Shown: positions 1 to 9,158 of the stretch, piece after piece | How positions within the stretch are numbered: position 1 is the stretch's first letter | Layout: each line of letters begins with the position of its first letter | Source of the DNA: Brevibacillus choshinensis | Lineage (GTDB): Bacteria > Bacillota > Bacilli > Brevibacillales > Brevibacillaceae | Direction: 5' to 3' | DNA: 64,000 nucleotides | Assembly: GCF_016811915.1 (NCBI RefSeq) | Contig: NZ_CP069127.1 | Coordinates: 1,890,001-1,954,000 of the forward strand | Translations under genes and position numbers: made by a program | The notes under the pieces: model-generated | Told to the model about the DNA's origin: nothing | What the model saw: the letters and a program-made list of their open reading frames with translations, nothing else | The model's database searches: none

Positions 1-854
1 TGGAAAAACTGAATATCCTCCGCGGCTACCTGCTGCCGAAGCAGATGGAAGATCATGGTCTCGGCAAGGATAAGCTGCAAATGAACGAGGATGCCATGCT
101 TAAGCTGGTCCGCCTGTACACGCGCGAAGCCGGTGTGCGCAACCTGAACAGGGAAGCGGCCAATGTCTGTCGAAAAGCGGCCAAGATCATCGTCGGCGGA
201 GAGAAGAAGCGTGTAGTGGTGACGGCCAAAACGCTGGAAGCCCTCCTCGGAAAACCTCGCTACCGCTACGGTCTGGCTGAGAAAAAAGACCAGGTCGGCT
301 CTGTAACGGGTCTCGCCTGGACACAGGCTGGCGGGGATACGCTGAACGTGGAAGTCAGCATCCTTGCAGGGAAAGGCAAGCTGACCTTGACTGGACAGCT
401 GGGCGATGTGATGAAGGAATCCGCTCAGGCGGCATTCAGCTATATTCGTTCCCGTGCGAGCGAATGGGGAATCGATCCGGAGTTCCACGAAAAGAACGAC
501 ATCCATATCCACGTTCCGGAAGGCGCCATTCCAAAGGATGGTCCATCTGCAGGCATTACGATGGCGACTGCGCTCGTATCGGCGCTGACCGGAATTCCTG
601 TGAAAAAGGAAGTCGGAATGACAGGTGAAATCACCCTGCGCGGCCGGGTGCTTCCAATCGGCGGACTGAAGGAAAAATGCATGTCCGCTCATCGGGCAGG
701 ACTCACGACCATCATTTTGCCAAAAGACAATGAGAAAGACATCGAAGATATTCCAGAAAGCGTACGGGAAGCCCTCACGTTCTATCCGGTTGAGCATTTG
801 GACGAAGTGCTGCGGCATGCCCTGACGAAACAGCCAGTAGGTGACAAAAAATGA
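1..854 (+). CDS. lon: ATP-dependent protease Lon, C-terminal part
   Basis: The window opens inside this gene; the frame is open from base 3, so only about 283 C-terminal residues are present. Lon is a cytosolic AAA+ serine protease that removes misfolded and regulatory proteins. The visible part holds the end of the AAA+ lid region and the whole protease domain. The catalytic serine lies in the GPSAG motif (codon 546-548) and the catalytic lysine in GGLKEK (codon 669-671), so the Ser-Lys dyad is intact. The stop overlaps the next gene's start by four bases (ATGA), indicating translational coupling to ysxC, the same order as in B. subtilis. Confidence 0.97.
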   Translation, partial: EKLNILRGYLLPKQMEDHGLGKDKLQMNEDAMLKLVRLYTREAGVRNLNREAANVCRKAAKIIVGGEKKRVVVTAKTLEALLGKPRYRYGLAEKKDQVGSVTGLAWTQAGGDTLNVEVSILAGKGKLTLTGQLGDVMKESAQAAFSYIRSRASEWGIDPEFHEKNDIHIHVPEGAIPKDGPSAGITMATALVSALTGIPVKKEVGMTGEITLRGRVLPIGGLKEKCMSAHRAGLTTIILPKDNEKDIEDIPESVREALTFYPVEHLDEVLRHALTKQPVGDKK

Positions 855-1525
855 AAGTAACTTCATCCGAGTTTGTCATCAGTGCTGTAGGACCCAAGCA
901 GTACCCGGAGGACGGCCTGCACGAGATTGCCCTCGTGGGCCGTTCCAACGTAGGTAAGTCGTCTCTTTTGAACAAAATGATGAATCGCAAAGGGCTGGCG
1001 CGCATCAGTTCCCGCCCTGGCAAAACGCAGACGTTGAATTACTTCCGCGTCAACAACATGCTCTATTTCGTTGACTTCCCTGGCTACGGCTACGCAAAAG
1101 TGGCCAAGACCATTAAAGAGCAATGGGGCAAAATGATTGAAGGCTACCTCAAGAATCGCAAAGAGCTCCGTTTTGTGATTCAATTGGTGGACATTCGCCA
1201 CGCTCCGAGCAAGGACGATATTGCCATGTACGATTGGTGCAAGCAAATCGGAATTCCGACCGTGGTAGTCGCTACCAAAGGGGATAAGATTGCACGCGGA
1301 CGCTGGCTGCAGCATACGAAGGTCATCCGTCAAAGCTTGAGACTGCGCGGCGATGATACGATCATTATCTTTTCGTCCGAGACAGGACAAGGCAAGGATG
1401 AGCTGTGGGGCGAGATTCTTCGCCGCTTGCGTGCAGGCGACTCGGAAGCAGAAACCGATAAGGCGCATGGTTCACATGCACCTGCGCAAGAAACACCGGC
1501 ACCTGCGATGCAGAAAAACGACTAG
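851..1525 (+). CDS. ysxC: Ribosome biogenesis GTPase YsxC/EngB
   Basis: This is a 224-residue TRAFAC-class GTPase required for assembly of the 50S ribosomal subunit. The G1 P-loop GRSNVGKS is at residues 30-37, G3 DFPG at 75-78, G4 TKGD at 142-145 and the G5-like SSE at 175-177. The family usually ends near residue 195; here a hydrophilic tail of about 28 residues rich in Ala, Pro, Glu and His follows and is probably disordered. It overlaps the lon stop by four bases. Identification is secure from motifs and synteny. Confidence 0.97.
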   Translation: MKVTSSEFVISAVGPKQYPEDGLHEIALVGRSNVGKSSLLNKMMNRKGLARISSRPGKTQTLNYFRVNNMLYFVDFPGYGYAKVAKTIKEQWGKMIEGYLKNRKELRFVIQLVDIRHAPSKDDIAMYDWCKQIGIPTVVVATKGDKIARGRWLQHTKVIRQSLRLRGDDTIIIFSSETGQGKDELWGEILRRLRAGDSEAETDKAHGSHAPAQETPAPAMQKND

Positions 1526-1578
1526 AGAATGGAACAGGTCGTGACCCAATCCGGAGGGGGAAAGGGGAGGCAGTTTTC

Positions 1579-2931
1579 GTGAGCGAGCTTGCACGCTTTG
1601 CCGTACGCGGTGTGATCGAAGGTTTTTACGGAACGCCCTGGACGCACGCAGAGCGGCTGGACATGATCGATTTCCTCAGTCGGCATGATTACAATACGTA
1701 CTTTTATTCCCCGAAGGACGATTTGTACCTGCGGGAAAAATGGATGGAAATACACCCTGATGCTGCCTATCGAGAGATCGATGAGCTGATCCGTGCTACC
1801 CAGCAAGGGGGCATCCGATTCGTATACTGCCTAAGTCCGGGCCTTAGCATGGAGTACTCCAACCGCGGGCATAGTGACAGGCTTTTGCACAAATATCGTT
1901 CGATGTTTGACAGAGGCGTTCGGTATTTTGGTCTCCTTTTTGATGATATCCCGATGCACCTTTTGCATTCGGAAGACGTCGAGCGTTATGCACACCTGGC
2001 CGAAGCGCATGTCGATGTGACGATGAGGGTGTGGGAGGCAGTAAGTCAATGGTCGGATGAGGTCAAGCTCGTGATTTGCCCGACCCAGTACAATGGCCTC
2101 GGTAAAGAACCGTACATCCAGCATCTGGGGCTTCATCTGCCGGTTGAGATTGACCTTTTCTGGACGGGGCGCTTTGTCTGTTCACCCTTTTTGACGGATG
2201 GCGATGCGCAGCGCTTTCAGAAGTATACACAGCATAAGCCGCTGTATTGGGACAATTATCCGGTAAACGATCTAGCCATGGCGAACGAGCTGCACATTGG
2301 GCCATTGCGACACCGTGACCCAGAGCTGTGGAGCCACTCGGCTGGCTATGTGGCCAATGCTATGTCCAGGCCGGAATGCTCGAAGATTCCTTTGATTACG
2401 ACAGCTGCCTATTTGCGTGATCCGCATGGCTATGATCCGCAGACAGCTTGGGAGCAAGCCGTGATCGAAGTGGCGGGACCCGTGGATGCAGCGGCATTTA
2501 TGCGGTTTGCCGATAACGTGCAGAGCTCCTTTCTCAACGAAATCGAGTCACCAGCGATGATGGAAGCCTTGCTGAAGTTTCGTTTCCAGTTCCTTCAGGG
2601 AGATCGGCGTGAAGCGGTGATGCAGCTGCAAGCGTTGTTCGTCGAGATGGAGGAGTCCGCCGAGCAGCTGCTGAAGGGGATGACAAACCAGAAGCTGGCG
2701 ATTGAATGCAGGCCGTGGCTGGAGAAGTATCGGCATTGGGCAAAAGTCGGGCAATCCGCGGTTGGCCTGGTAGAAGCAGGGACGAGTGGGCGGCTGACGC
2801 AAGCCGCATACCACTTGCTGAAGCTCAAGCAATGGCTAAAACGGACGGAGAGGCTTCCCCACAAGGTGTGCGGTCAAGTCATGAAGCTGTTCGTAGAGGC
2901 TGTCCTGCAGGAAGTGCGCAAGCCGACGTAA
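1579..2931 (+). CDS. GH84-type beta-N-acetylglucosaminidase (NAGidase domain)
   Basis: This 450-residue protein begins with a typical GH84 barrel: VIEGFYGTPW near residue 12, a YFYSPKDD segment at 41-48, and the adjacent aspartates of LLFDDIP at residues 122-123, which in GH84 enzymes are the substrate-polarising residue and the acid/base of substrate-assisted catalysis. The family removes terminal beta-linked GlcNAc, including O-GlcNAc from proteins. No signal peptide is visible, so it is predicted to be cytoplasmic. The GTG start follows AAAGGGGAGG with good spacing. It is not part of the lon-ysxC-hemA order of B. subtilis and looks like an insertion. The natural substrate (muropeptide fragment, glycoprotein or other) cannot be read from sequence. 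Confidence 0.88.
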   Translation: MSELARFAVRGVIEGFYGTPWTHAERLDMIDFLSRHDYNTYFYSPKDDLYLREKWMEIHPDAAYREIDELIRATQQGGIRFVYCLSPGLSMEYSNRGHSDRLLHKYRSMFDRGVRYFGLLFDDIPMHLLHSEDVERYAHLAEAHVDVTMRVWEAVSQWSDEVKLVICPTQYNGLGKEPYIQHLGLHLPVEIDLFWTGRFVCSPFLTDGDAQRFQKYTQHKPLYWDNYPVNDLAMANELHIGPLRHRDPELWSHSAGYVANAMSRPECSKIPLITTAAYLRDPHGYDPQTAWEQAVIEVAGPVDAAAFMRFADNVQSSFLNEIESPAMMEALLKFRFQFLQGDRREAVMQLQALFVEMEESAEQLLKGMTNQKLAIECRPWLEKYRHWAKVGQSAVGLVEAGTSGRLTQAAYHLLKLKQWLKRTERLPHKVCGQVMKLFVEAVLQEVRKPT

Positions 2932-2947
2932 TCGGTCGCAAATAAAG

Positions 2948-2987
2948 AAAAGGTTCCTTTTCCATGGAGGAGAAGGAACCTTTTTTT
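2948..2987 (+). terminator. Intrinsic terminator
   Basis: A hairpin with arms AAAAGGTTCC... and ...GGAACCTTTT is closed by a short ATGG-containing loop and followed by a run of seven T. It lies between the convergent GH84 and DMT transporter genes. The 5' side also carries an A-run, so it can act on both strands. Confidence 0.9.
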
Positions 2988-3001
2988 CATGCTGCAAGGG
3001 A

Positions 3002-3994
3002 TCAGGCAGACTCACTGCCGTCATTTGCCTTTCCCTTTCGTGTGCGGCTGCTCTGCATCCATTGCTGAATCGGGAGCTCGGCGAGGATCATCCCCACAAA
3101 AATCATGAGACATCCGGTGAGCTGGCGTCCGCTCAAGATCTCATTGATGAAAACATAGGAGGTCAATGCGGCAAATACGGGCTCCAGAGCAAAAATGAGT
3201 GCGACTCTGGTCGAACTGGTCTGCTTTTGCAGGGCAGTTTGAGCAAGAAAAGCCAAGGCCGTCGCAAAAATGGAAGTGATGACGAGGCCAAACGCGACTT
3301 CAGGGCTGAACAAAATCTGTGGATCAAACGCACGGCCATAGTCTTCAAAGAAGAAGGCATAGATCCAGCTCATGACGGCGACGGTTCCCAGCTGTGTGAT
3401 CGCGAGCGGCAGGGCTGGGAAATGCGGCGCGTACTTTCCCGTAAAGACGATCTGCATGGCGAAGCAGATTGCGCATCCGAAGACGAGGATATCTCCGAGA
3501 TTAAAGGAGAACTCCTGGCTTTGCGTCAGCAAGTAGAGCCCGACAGCGGCAAGAACAACACCGACCACAGCAGCGGGCTTGACCCGTTCCTTCATCAATA
3601 GAAGGGAAAACAGCGGCACCAGGACGACGGACAATCCGGTGATAAAGCCTGCTTTGGAAGGCGTCGTATACAAGAGCCCGACGGTTTGCAGGGCGTATCC
3701 GAGACAGAGCCAGAAGCCGAGGATGATGCCGGCTTTAAACAGCGGGCCGCGCCACTCCTTCCATTGATGACGGTAAAGAACAGCTTGGATGATGACTAGA
3801 AAAAGAGCGGCTACTGTGAAGCGGACTGCGTTGAACGTATTGGGAGGCAGGGATGAGATCGCCTGCTGGACGATTAGGAATGTACTCCCCCAAATAAATG
3901 CAATGAGAAAAAGCGTGGTGTCTGCCATCCATGGTTTTTTCAATGACTCTTTTCTCTCCCTCCAGAACAATTCAAAATCTTTCTGATGTTTCAT
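3002..3994 (-). CDS. DMT-family (EamA) transporter
   Basis: A 330-residue integral membrane protein with about ten hydrophobic segments arranged as two EamA repeats. The first repeat begins with FIWGSTFLIVQQAI, the second carries LEPVFAALTSYVFINE, a family hallmark. Members export amino acids or other small metabolites; the substrate cannot be predicted. The start is uncertain: the first ATG at 3994 lacks a clear ribosome binding site. An internal ATG at 3928, just before the first membrane segment, or a TTG slightly upstream of it, could be used, giving about 308-313 residues. It is transcribed towards the GH84 gene and divergently from hemA. Confidence 0.9.
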   Translation of the reverse strand: MKHQKDFELFWRERKESLKKPWMADTTLFLIAFIWGSTFLIVQQAISSLPPNTFNAVRFTVAALFLVIIQAVLYRHQWKEWRGPLFKAGIILGFWLCLGYALQTVGLLYTTPSKAGFITGLSVVLVPLFSLLLMKERVKPAAVVGVVLAAVGLYLLTQSQEFSFNLGDILVFGCAICFAMQIVFTGKYAPHFPALPLAITQLGTVAVMSWIYAFFFEDYGRAFDPQILFSPEVAFGLVITSIFATALAFLAQTALQKQTSSTRVALIFALEPVFAALTSYVFINEILSGRQLTGCLMIFVGMILAELPIQQWMQSSRTRKGKANDGSESA

Positions 3995-4042
3995 ATCTAG
4001 CCTGCATCATAAGCCATTCTACACATGAACGCAAGGTGATCT

Positions 4043-4072
4043 GCCAAAGACTTTCGACAGTCGAAATTTGGC
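4043..4072. repeat. Inverted repeat with Spo0A-box-like core
   Basis: The core TTTCGACAGTCGAAA (4052-4066) is a perfect 7-bp inverted repeat around one base. It is flanked by GCCAAA (4043-4048) and TTTGGC (4067-4072), which also pair, with a three-base offset on the left. On the minus strand the core reads TGTCGAA, identical to the Spo0A box; on the plus strand it reads AGTCGAA, one mismatch. There is no T-run, so it is more likely an operator than a terminator. It sits between the divergent transporter and hemA. Confidence 0.55.
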
Positions 4073-4128
4073 AAGTGCAGTCCGTTAATAAATTTTTCAC
4101 AATTACTGGTGGTCGATTCTGGACATAA

Positions 4129-4145
4129 TGTTATAATAATAGTGC
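4129..4145 (+). promoter_or_regulatory. hemA promoter (extended -10) and possible PerR box
   Basis: TGTTATAAT at 4129-4137 is an extended -10 element about 55 bases upstream of hemA; no good -35 is seen. The bases from 4131 to 4145 match 10 of 14 defined positions of the PerR box TTATAATNATTATAA, with a perfect left half. In B. subtilis the hemAXCDBL operon is in the PerR regulon, so the site is plausible, but the right half is poor. Confidence 0.5.
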
Positions 4146-4190
4146 ATTTTACACATGGTGTAAGGAAGCACGTCATTCTGGGAGGACATT

Positions 4191-5552
4191 ATGGATATTC
4201 TTTTGCTGGGCCTCAATTATAAAACGGCGCCTGTCGAAATTCGCGAAAAGTTTACATTCAGCGATGACGGGACCGCACGTGCTCTTCATCTACTCTCCCA
4301 GACGAAGAGTATCGCCGAATGCATCATTCTCGGAACGTGCAATCGCACGGAGATTTATGTTGTATGTGATCAGGCCAACATCGGCCGTGATTATACTCGC
4401 CGCTTTTTGGCGGAATGGTTTGGTGTGGAGAAAGAGCAATTCAAGGATCATTTGTATATAAAGGAAAACGAGCAGGCGATCGATCACCTGTTCCGCGTCT
4501 CCTCCGGTCTCGATTCCATGGTTGTGGGCGAGACGCAAATCTTGGGTCAGGTGCGGGATGCCTTTCTGCTGGCGCAAGAGCATGCGACGACAGGGACGGT
4601 GTTCAACACGCTGTTCAAGCAGGCGATTACATTTGCGAAGCGTGCGCATACAGAGACGGCGATCGGACAAAATGCCGTATCGGTCAGCTATGCTGCAGTC
4701 GAGCTCGGGAAAAAGATCTTCGGCTCCTTTGCCGGCAAATCCGTACTGATCGTCGGGGCAGGAAAAATGAGTGAGCTGACCGCCAAGCATTTGCATGCGA
4801 ACGGATCGGAAAAAGTCGTCGTTGCCAACCGGACGCTGGAAAGAGCGCAGCTGCTGGCAGAAAAATTCAAAGGGGATTCCTGTACGATGGAGCAGCTGCC
4901 AGAAGCGCTGCTCACCGCAGACATCGTCATCAGTTCGACCGGGGCAAACGGTTATGTCCTGGGTAAAAATGAACTGGCGCCCATCATGAAAAAGCGCAAG
5001 CATCGTCCGTTGTTCCTGGTGGACATTGCGGTGCCGCGTGATCTGAACCCAGACCTGCACGATCTGGACAATGTGTTCCTGTACGATATTGATGACCTGG
5101 AAGGAATCGTGGCGAGCAACGTGGCGGAGCGTTCCCGGGAAGCCGATCGCATCGACGCCATGATCCAAGACGAGATCGTCGCTTTCACCAACTGGTACCA
5201 AACGCTGGGTGTGGCTCCTCTGATTGCAGCTCTGCGTGAAAAAACGTTGGGTGTCCAAGCAGAAGCGATACGGAAGATCGAAAACAAGCTGCCTAACCTG
5301 ACAGAACGAGAGCTACATATCATCCGTAAGACCACGAAAGGAATCGTCAATCAGCTCATGCATGATCCGGTCGTGCGACTGAAAGAAATGGCGGCTTCGA
5401 GAAATGGTGAAGAGGTATTGGAGATGTTCACCAAGATGTTTGCCTTGGAGGAAATTCTGGAGCGCACGGAACAGGAAGCGAAGTGGGCAGACGAGAAAAC
5501 CAAACAGGTATCCCCTCGTGAGCAGGTTCTGGCATCCCGCGTCCGTGACTAG
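4191..5552 (+). CDS. hemA: Glutamyl-tRNA reductase HemA
   Basis: This enzyme reduces the glutamate of Glu-tRNA(Glu) to glutamate-1-semialdehyde with NADPH, the committed step of C5 tetrapyrrole synthesis. The 453-residue protein has the catalytic cysteine at position 50 in GTCNRTEIY and the Rossmann NADPH motif GAGKM at 189-193, followed by a helical dimerisation domain. Length is normal for the family. The ATG is preceded by GGGAGG. It is first of the six-gene hemAXCDBL operon, the usual control point for heme supply. Confidence 0.98.
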   Translation: MDILLLGLNYKTAPVEIREKFTFSDDGTARALHLLSQTKSIAECIILGTCNRTEIYVVCDQANIGRDYTRRFLAEWFGVEKEQFKDHLYIKENEQAIDHLFRVSSGLDSMVVGETQILGQVRDAFLLAQEHATTGTVFNTLFKQAITFAKRAHTETAIGQNAVSVSYAAVELGKKIFGSFAGKSVLIVGAGKMSELTAKHLHANGSEKVVVANRTLERAQLLAEKFKGDSCTMEQLPEALLTADIVISSTGANGYVLGKNELAPIMKKRKHRPLFLVDIAVPRDLNPDLHDLDNVFLYDIDDLEGIVASNVAERSREADRIDAMIQDEIVAFTNWYQTLGVAPLIAALREKTLGVQAEAIRKIENKLPNLTERELHIIRKTTKGIVNQLMHDPVVRLKEMAASRNGEEVLEMFTKMFALEEILERTEQEAKWADEKTKQVSPREQVLASRVRD

Positions 5553-5603
5553 TAGAGCGGACAACTACTGATAGAAACCGATGGGAAAGAGGGGAGAGAG
5601 TGC

Positions 5604-6422
5604 ATGGCCGAGGTGAGATGGATCTACGACCTGACGATCTTTCTCTACGCTGCAAGTGTTCTCTTCTATTTTAACGACTTCTTGCAAAGCAACCGGAAAG
5701 TCAATCGCCTGGCTTTCGGGTTGCTTGTTGTCGTTTGGGCCTTGCAAACCGCTTTTTTTGTTTCACAGACCATTATGAAAACGTATTTTCCTGTCATCAC
5801 CTTGTTTGAAACGCTCTTTTTTTATTCGTGGGTGTTGGTGAGTCTGTCACTCGCCATTCACTATTTTTTTCGAATAGATTTACTGGTGTTTTTTACCAAC
5901 ATCATCGGGTTTGTCGTTCTGGTCATGTCGATGTTCTTGCCGGAGACTCCGATCGTGGCTGTCTCCAGCATCCTGACATCGGAGCTGCTTCTGACGCATG
6001 TGACACTCGCGATGTTTAGCTACGGGGCGTTTTCGCTTTCGATGATTTTCTCAGGAATGTATCTGCTGCAGCACAAGATGCTCAAGGAACGGCGATGGAC
6101 ACAGCTGCTGAGGCGCCTGCCGAGCTTGGACCAGCTGGAAGGCTACGCCTACCGGATGAACATGCTGGGTGTGCCGATGCTGCTATTGTCTATTGTACTG
6201 GGGATTATTTGGGGAAAAATGGTATTGCCGGAGAAGTTTATGTTCGATGCAAAAGTGTTCCTTTCCATCATGGTGCTTGTCAGCTATTCGATTTGGCTTT
6301 ACAAGCGGTACCGGGACACCATGCCGATGCGCAGGATGCAGCAGTGGAACGTCTCGGCGTTTGCCTTGCTGCTCATCAACTTCTTTGGAGCGAACACATC
6401 TACATTTCACAGCTGGTGGTAA
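5604..6422 (+). CDS. hemX: HemX, integral membrane cytochrome-c-assembly-like protein
   Basis: A 272-residue polytopic membrane protein of the cytochrome c assembly (CcsA/HemX) superfamily with about eight hydrophobic segments. In B. subtilis HemX lowers HemA protein levels and so acts as a negative effector of heme synthesis rather than as an enzyme; the same role is inferred here from position. The ATG follows GAGGGGAGAGAG. It sits 51 bases after hemA and 20 before hemC, within one operon. Confidence 0.93.
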   Translation: MAEVRWIYDLTIFLYAASVLFYFNDFLQSNRKVNRLAFGLLVVVWALQTAFFVSQTIMKTYFPVITLFETLFFYSWVLVSLSLAIHYFFRIDLLVFFTNIIGFVVLVMSMFLPETPIVAVSSILTSELLLTHVTLAMFSYGAFSLSMIFSGMYLLQHKMLKERRWTQLLRRLPSLDQLEGYAYRMNMLGVPMLLLSIVLGIIWGKMVLPEKFMFDAKVFLSIMVLVSYSIWLYKRYRDTMPMRRMQQWNVSAFALLLINFFGANTSTFHSWW

Positions 6423-6442
6423 GGCTGTTCTAGGAGGCTATC

Positions 6443-7372
6443 ATGAAAAATTGGAACGTGGGTACGCGTCGCAGCCGATTGGCTTTGATTCAAACGAATT
6501 GGGTGGTCGATCAACTGAAAAAGGTCTCTCCCGAATCGGAGTTCACCTTGCACGAGATCGTGACCAAAGGCGACCGAATCCTGGACGTGACGCTGTCCAA
6601 AGTCGGCGGAAAAGGCTTGTTTGTCAAAGAGATCGAACAATCTCTGTACGATAAAGAAACGGACTTCGCCGTTCACAGCTTGAAGGACATGCCTGCTGAA
6701 TTACCGGAAGGACTGGTAATCGGAGCGATCCCGAAGCGGGTCGATCCTCGGGATGTGCTGCTTTCCAAGGATGGAAAAACGCTGGATGAGCTGCCTGAAG
6801 GAGCGGTGGTGGGTACAAGCAGCCTGCGGCGTGCCGCCCAGCTGATGGCGTATCGCCCTGACATTCAGATTGAATCCTTGCGTGGCAATATCGACACGCG
6901 CATGCGCAAGCTGGAGGAAGGGAATTTTGACGGAATTATTTTGGCCGCTGCAGGTCTGGAGCGCGCCAGCTTCGAGGGGACCATTTCACAGTATTTGCCG
7001 GTAGAAATCAGTCTGCCTGCAGTCGGTCAGGGTGCACTTGCGATCGAGTGCCGCTCAGACGATGAAGAGACACTCGAACTGCTGCGACGTCTCGACGATC
7101 AGCCGACGAGATTGGCTGTAACGGCGGAGCGCAGCTTCCTGCACAAGCTTCAGGGTGGCTGCCAGGTGCCGATCGGGGCGTATGCGACCATCGGTGAAGG
7201 GAATTTGATTACCATGACAGGCATGGTGGGTTCCCCTGACGGCAAGCAAATGTTTAAAAATACAGCGAGCGGTCATGATCCCCTCGCACTGGGCATACAA
7301 GTAGCGGAGGCGTTGCTTGCACAAGGCGCAGGAGACGTTCTGGCTGAGGTCTTGCGGGAGAATCAGCAATGA
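6443..7372 (+). CDS. hemC: Porphobilinogen deaminase (hydroxymethylbilane synthase) HemC
   Basis: The enzyme joins four porphobilinogen molecules head to tail into hydroxymethylbilane in the cytosol. The 309-residue protein has the usual three-domain length, the catalytic aspartate in SLKDMP (residue 82), the arginine-rich LRRAAQ stretch near 129, and the dipyrromethane-cofactor cysteine at 240 in QGGCQVPIGA. TAGGAGG lies just ahead of the ATG. The stop overlaps the hemD start in an ATGA arrangement. Confidence 0.98.
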   Translation: MKNWNVGTRRSRLALIQTNWVVDQLKKVSPESEFTLHEIVTKGDRILDVTLSKVGGKGLFVKEIEQSLYDKETDFAVHSLKDMPAELPEGLVIGAIPKRVDPRDVLLSKDGKTLDELPEGAVVGTSSLRRAAQLMAYRPDIQIESLRGNIDTRMRKLEEGNFDGIILAAAGLERASFEGTISQYLPVEISLPAVGQGALAIECRSDDEETLELLRRLDDQPTRLAVTAERSFLHKLQGGCQVPIGAYATIGEGNLITMTGMVGSPDGKQMFKNTASGHDPLALGIQVAEALLAQGAGDVLAEVLRENQQ

Positions 7373-8175
7373 CCAAGCCGGATGCGCAGGCTGGATCTGC
7401 TGGAGCGCTCACCGGCAAGCGCATCATGGTGACGCGGGCTCGCAGCCAGGTGCGGGAGCTGGTGGATACGATAGAAGGATTGGGAGGAGAGGCGTATGCC
7501 TTTCCTATTCTGAAAATGGTGGAGCCGGACGATAAGCGTAATCTGGACGAGGCCATCGCAAAGCTAGGCACTTTTGACTGGGTGATCTTTACCAGTGTCA
7601 ACGGCGTTCGGTTCTTTGTGGAGCGGATGCGAGAGATTGGTGTAGGGATCGAGGCAATCAAGGGCCAGGTAGCGGCGGTCGGACCCAAGACGGCAGCGGC
7701 ACTGACAGAGCAAGGGCTGAATGTAGCGGTCATCCCATCCGATTATGTGGCGGAAGGGCTTTTGACCAGCCTGCACGATCAGTTGAAGCCGGGGCAGCGT
7801 GTCCTCCTGCCTCGTGCTGACATCGCCCGCAAGACTTTGCCGAAGGAGCTTGCTGCGCTAGGCATGGCCGTGACTGAGGTAGATGTTTACCATACCGTCA
7901 TTGACGGCGAGCAAGCGCCTGAGGCAGCTAGGCGCCTGAGAAACAAAGAAATAGACAGCATCCTGTTTACGAGCTCTTCCACCGTGACCCATTTCATACA
8001 AGCGATGGCTCCTTTTGCCGAAAAGGGTTGGCTCGACCAGGTGAAAATCGCCTGCATCGGACCGATCACTGCCGAAACGGCGCGGAAAAACGGGCTGACG
8101 GTTCACGTGGTAGCGACAGAATTTACAGTGGAAGGCTTGCTTGCAGCTTTGATAGAAAAATTGGGAGGGAAATGA
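7369..8175 (+). CDS. hemD: Uroporphyrinogen-III synthase HemD
   Basis: HemD closes and inverts ring D of hydroxymethylbilane to give uroporphyrinogen III. The 268-residue protein has the two alternating alpha/beta domains of the family, with [10 protein letters not shown] near residue 71 in domain one and [10 protein letters not shown] near residue 203 in domain two. Sequence conservation in this family is low, but context is decisive. It overlaps hemC by four bases and ends one base before hemB. Confidence 0.96.
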   Translation: MTKPDAQAGSAGALTGKRIMVTRARSQVRELVDTIEGLGGEAYAFPILKMVEPDDKRNLDEAIAKLGTFDWVIFTSVNGVRFFVERMREIGVGIEAIKGQVAAVGPKTAAALTEQGLNVAVIPSDYVAEGLLTSLHDQLKPGQRVLLPRADIARKTLPKELAALGMAVTEVDVYHTVIDGEQAPEAARRLRNKEIDSILFTSSSTVTHFIQAMAPFAEKGWLDQVKIACIGPITAETARKNGLTVHVVATEFTVEGLLAALIEKLGGK

Positions 8176-8176
8176 C

Positions 8177-9151
8177 ATGACACAAACATTTGACCGCCAT
8201 CGCCGCCTGCGTAGAAGCGCGGCCATGCGCAATCTGGTTCGGGAAAATCACGTTCGGATGGAGGATTTGATCTATCCACTGTTTGTCGTAGAAGGCAGCA
8301 ACGTAAAAAACGAAATCCCGTCCATGCCAGGTGTGTATCACCTTTCCTTGGATCAATTGGCTATCGAGATGAAAGAAATCGTAGAGGCAGGGATCCAGTC
8401 CGTCATCATGTTTGGCGTGCCGGAAGAAAAAGATGCATGCGGCTCTGGAGCGTATGACGACAATGCCATTACGCAGGAAGCGATTCGTCAGATCAAGGAA
8501 GCTTATCCGGAAATGGTCGTCATCGCAGATACCTGTCTGTGTGAATATACCGATCACGGTCATTGCGGCGTGCTGCAAGACGGTGATGTAGATAATGACG
8601 AATCTCTCAAGCTCTTGGCTCAAACAGCCGTTTCCCAAGCGAAGGCAGGGGCTGACATCATTGCACCTTCCAATATGATGGACGGATTCGTGATTGCGAT
8701 CCGGGAAGCTCTCGACGAAGCAGGGTTTACCCATATTCCGATCATGTCCTATGCCGTCAAATACGCGTCTGCGTTCTACGGTCCTTTCCGCGAAGCAGCG
8801 AATTCCACGCCGCAGTTTGGCGACCGCAAAAGCTATCAAATGGACCCTTCCAATTCGCGTGAAGGTTTGCGTGAAGCGGCTTCCGATGTGAAGGAAGGAG
8901 CAGACTTCCTGATCGTCAAGCCTGGTCTCGCATTCATGGACATGGTGGTGCGCCTGCGTGAAAACTTCAACCAGCCGATCGTGGCATACAACGTGAGCGG
9001 CGAGTATTCCATGGTGAAGGCAGCGGCCGCGAATGGCTGGATCGACGAAGAGAAGATCGTGATGGAGACACTGGTCGGCTTCAAGCGTGCGGGTGCCGAT
9101 TTGATCATTACGTATCACGCGAAAGACGTTTCCAAATGGCTGAAAGGGTGA
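8177..9151 (+). CDS. hemB: Delta-aminolevulinic acid dehydratase HemB
   Basis: Condenses two 5-aminolevulinate molecules to porphobilinogen. The 324-residue protein carries the two Schiff-base lysines at 195 ([10 protein letters not shown]) and 248 (IVKPGLAF), and a zinc-type cysteine triad at 120, 122 and 130 ([13 protein letters not shown]), indicating a zinc-dependent active site. Translation starts at ATG 8177, one base after the hemD stop; GGGAGGG lies at the end of hemD. Confidence 0.98.
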   Translation: MTQTFDRHRRLRRSAAMRNLVRENHVRMEDLIYPLFVVEGSNVKNEIPSMPGVYHLSLDQLAIEMKEIVEAGIQSVIMFGVPEEKDACGSGAYDDNAITQEAIRQIKEAYPEMVVIADTCLCEYTDHGHCGVLQDGDVDNDESLKLLAQTAVSQAKAGADIIAPSNMMDGFVIAIREALDEAGFTHIPIMSYAVKYASAFYGPFREAANSTPQFGDRKSYQMDPSNSREGLREAASDVKEGADFLIVKPGLAFMDMVVRLRENFNQPIVAYNVSGEYSMVKAAAANGWIDEEKIVMETLVGFKRAGADLIITYHAKDVSKWLKG

Positions 9152-9158
9152 GCAGAGG

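Noticed and set aside
4052-4066. Palindrome as a transcription terminator
   Set aside because: There is no T-run on either side, and it lies upstream of both flanking genes rather than downstream.
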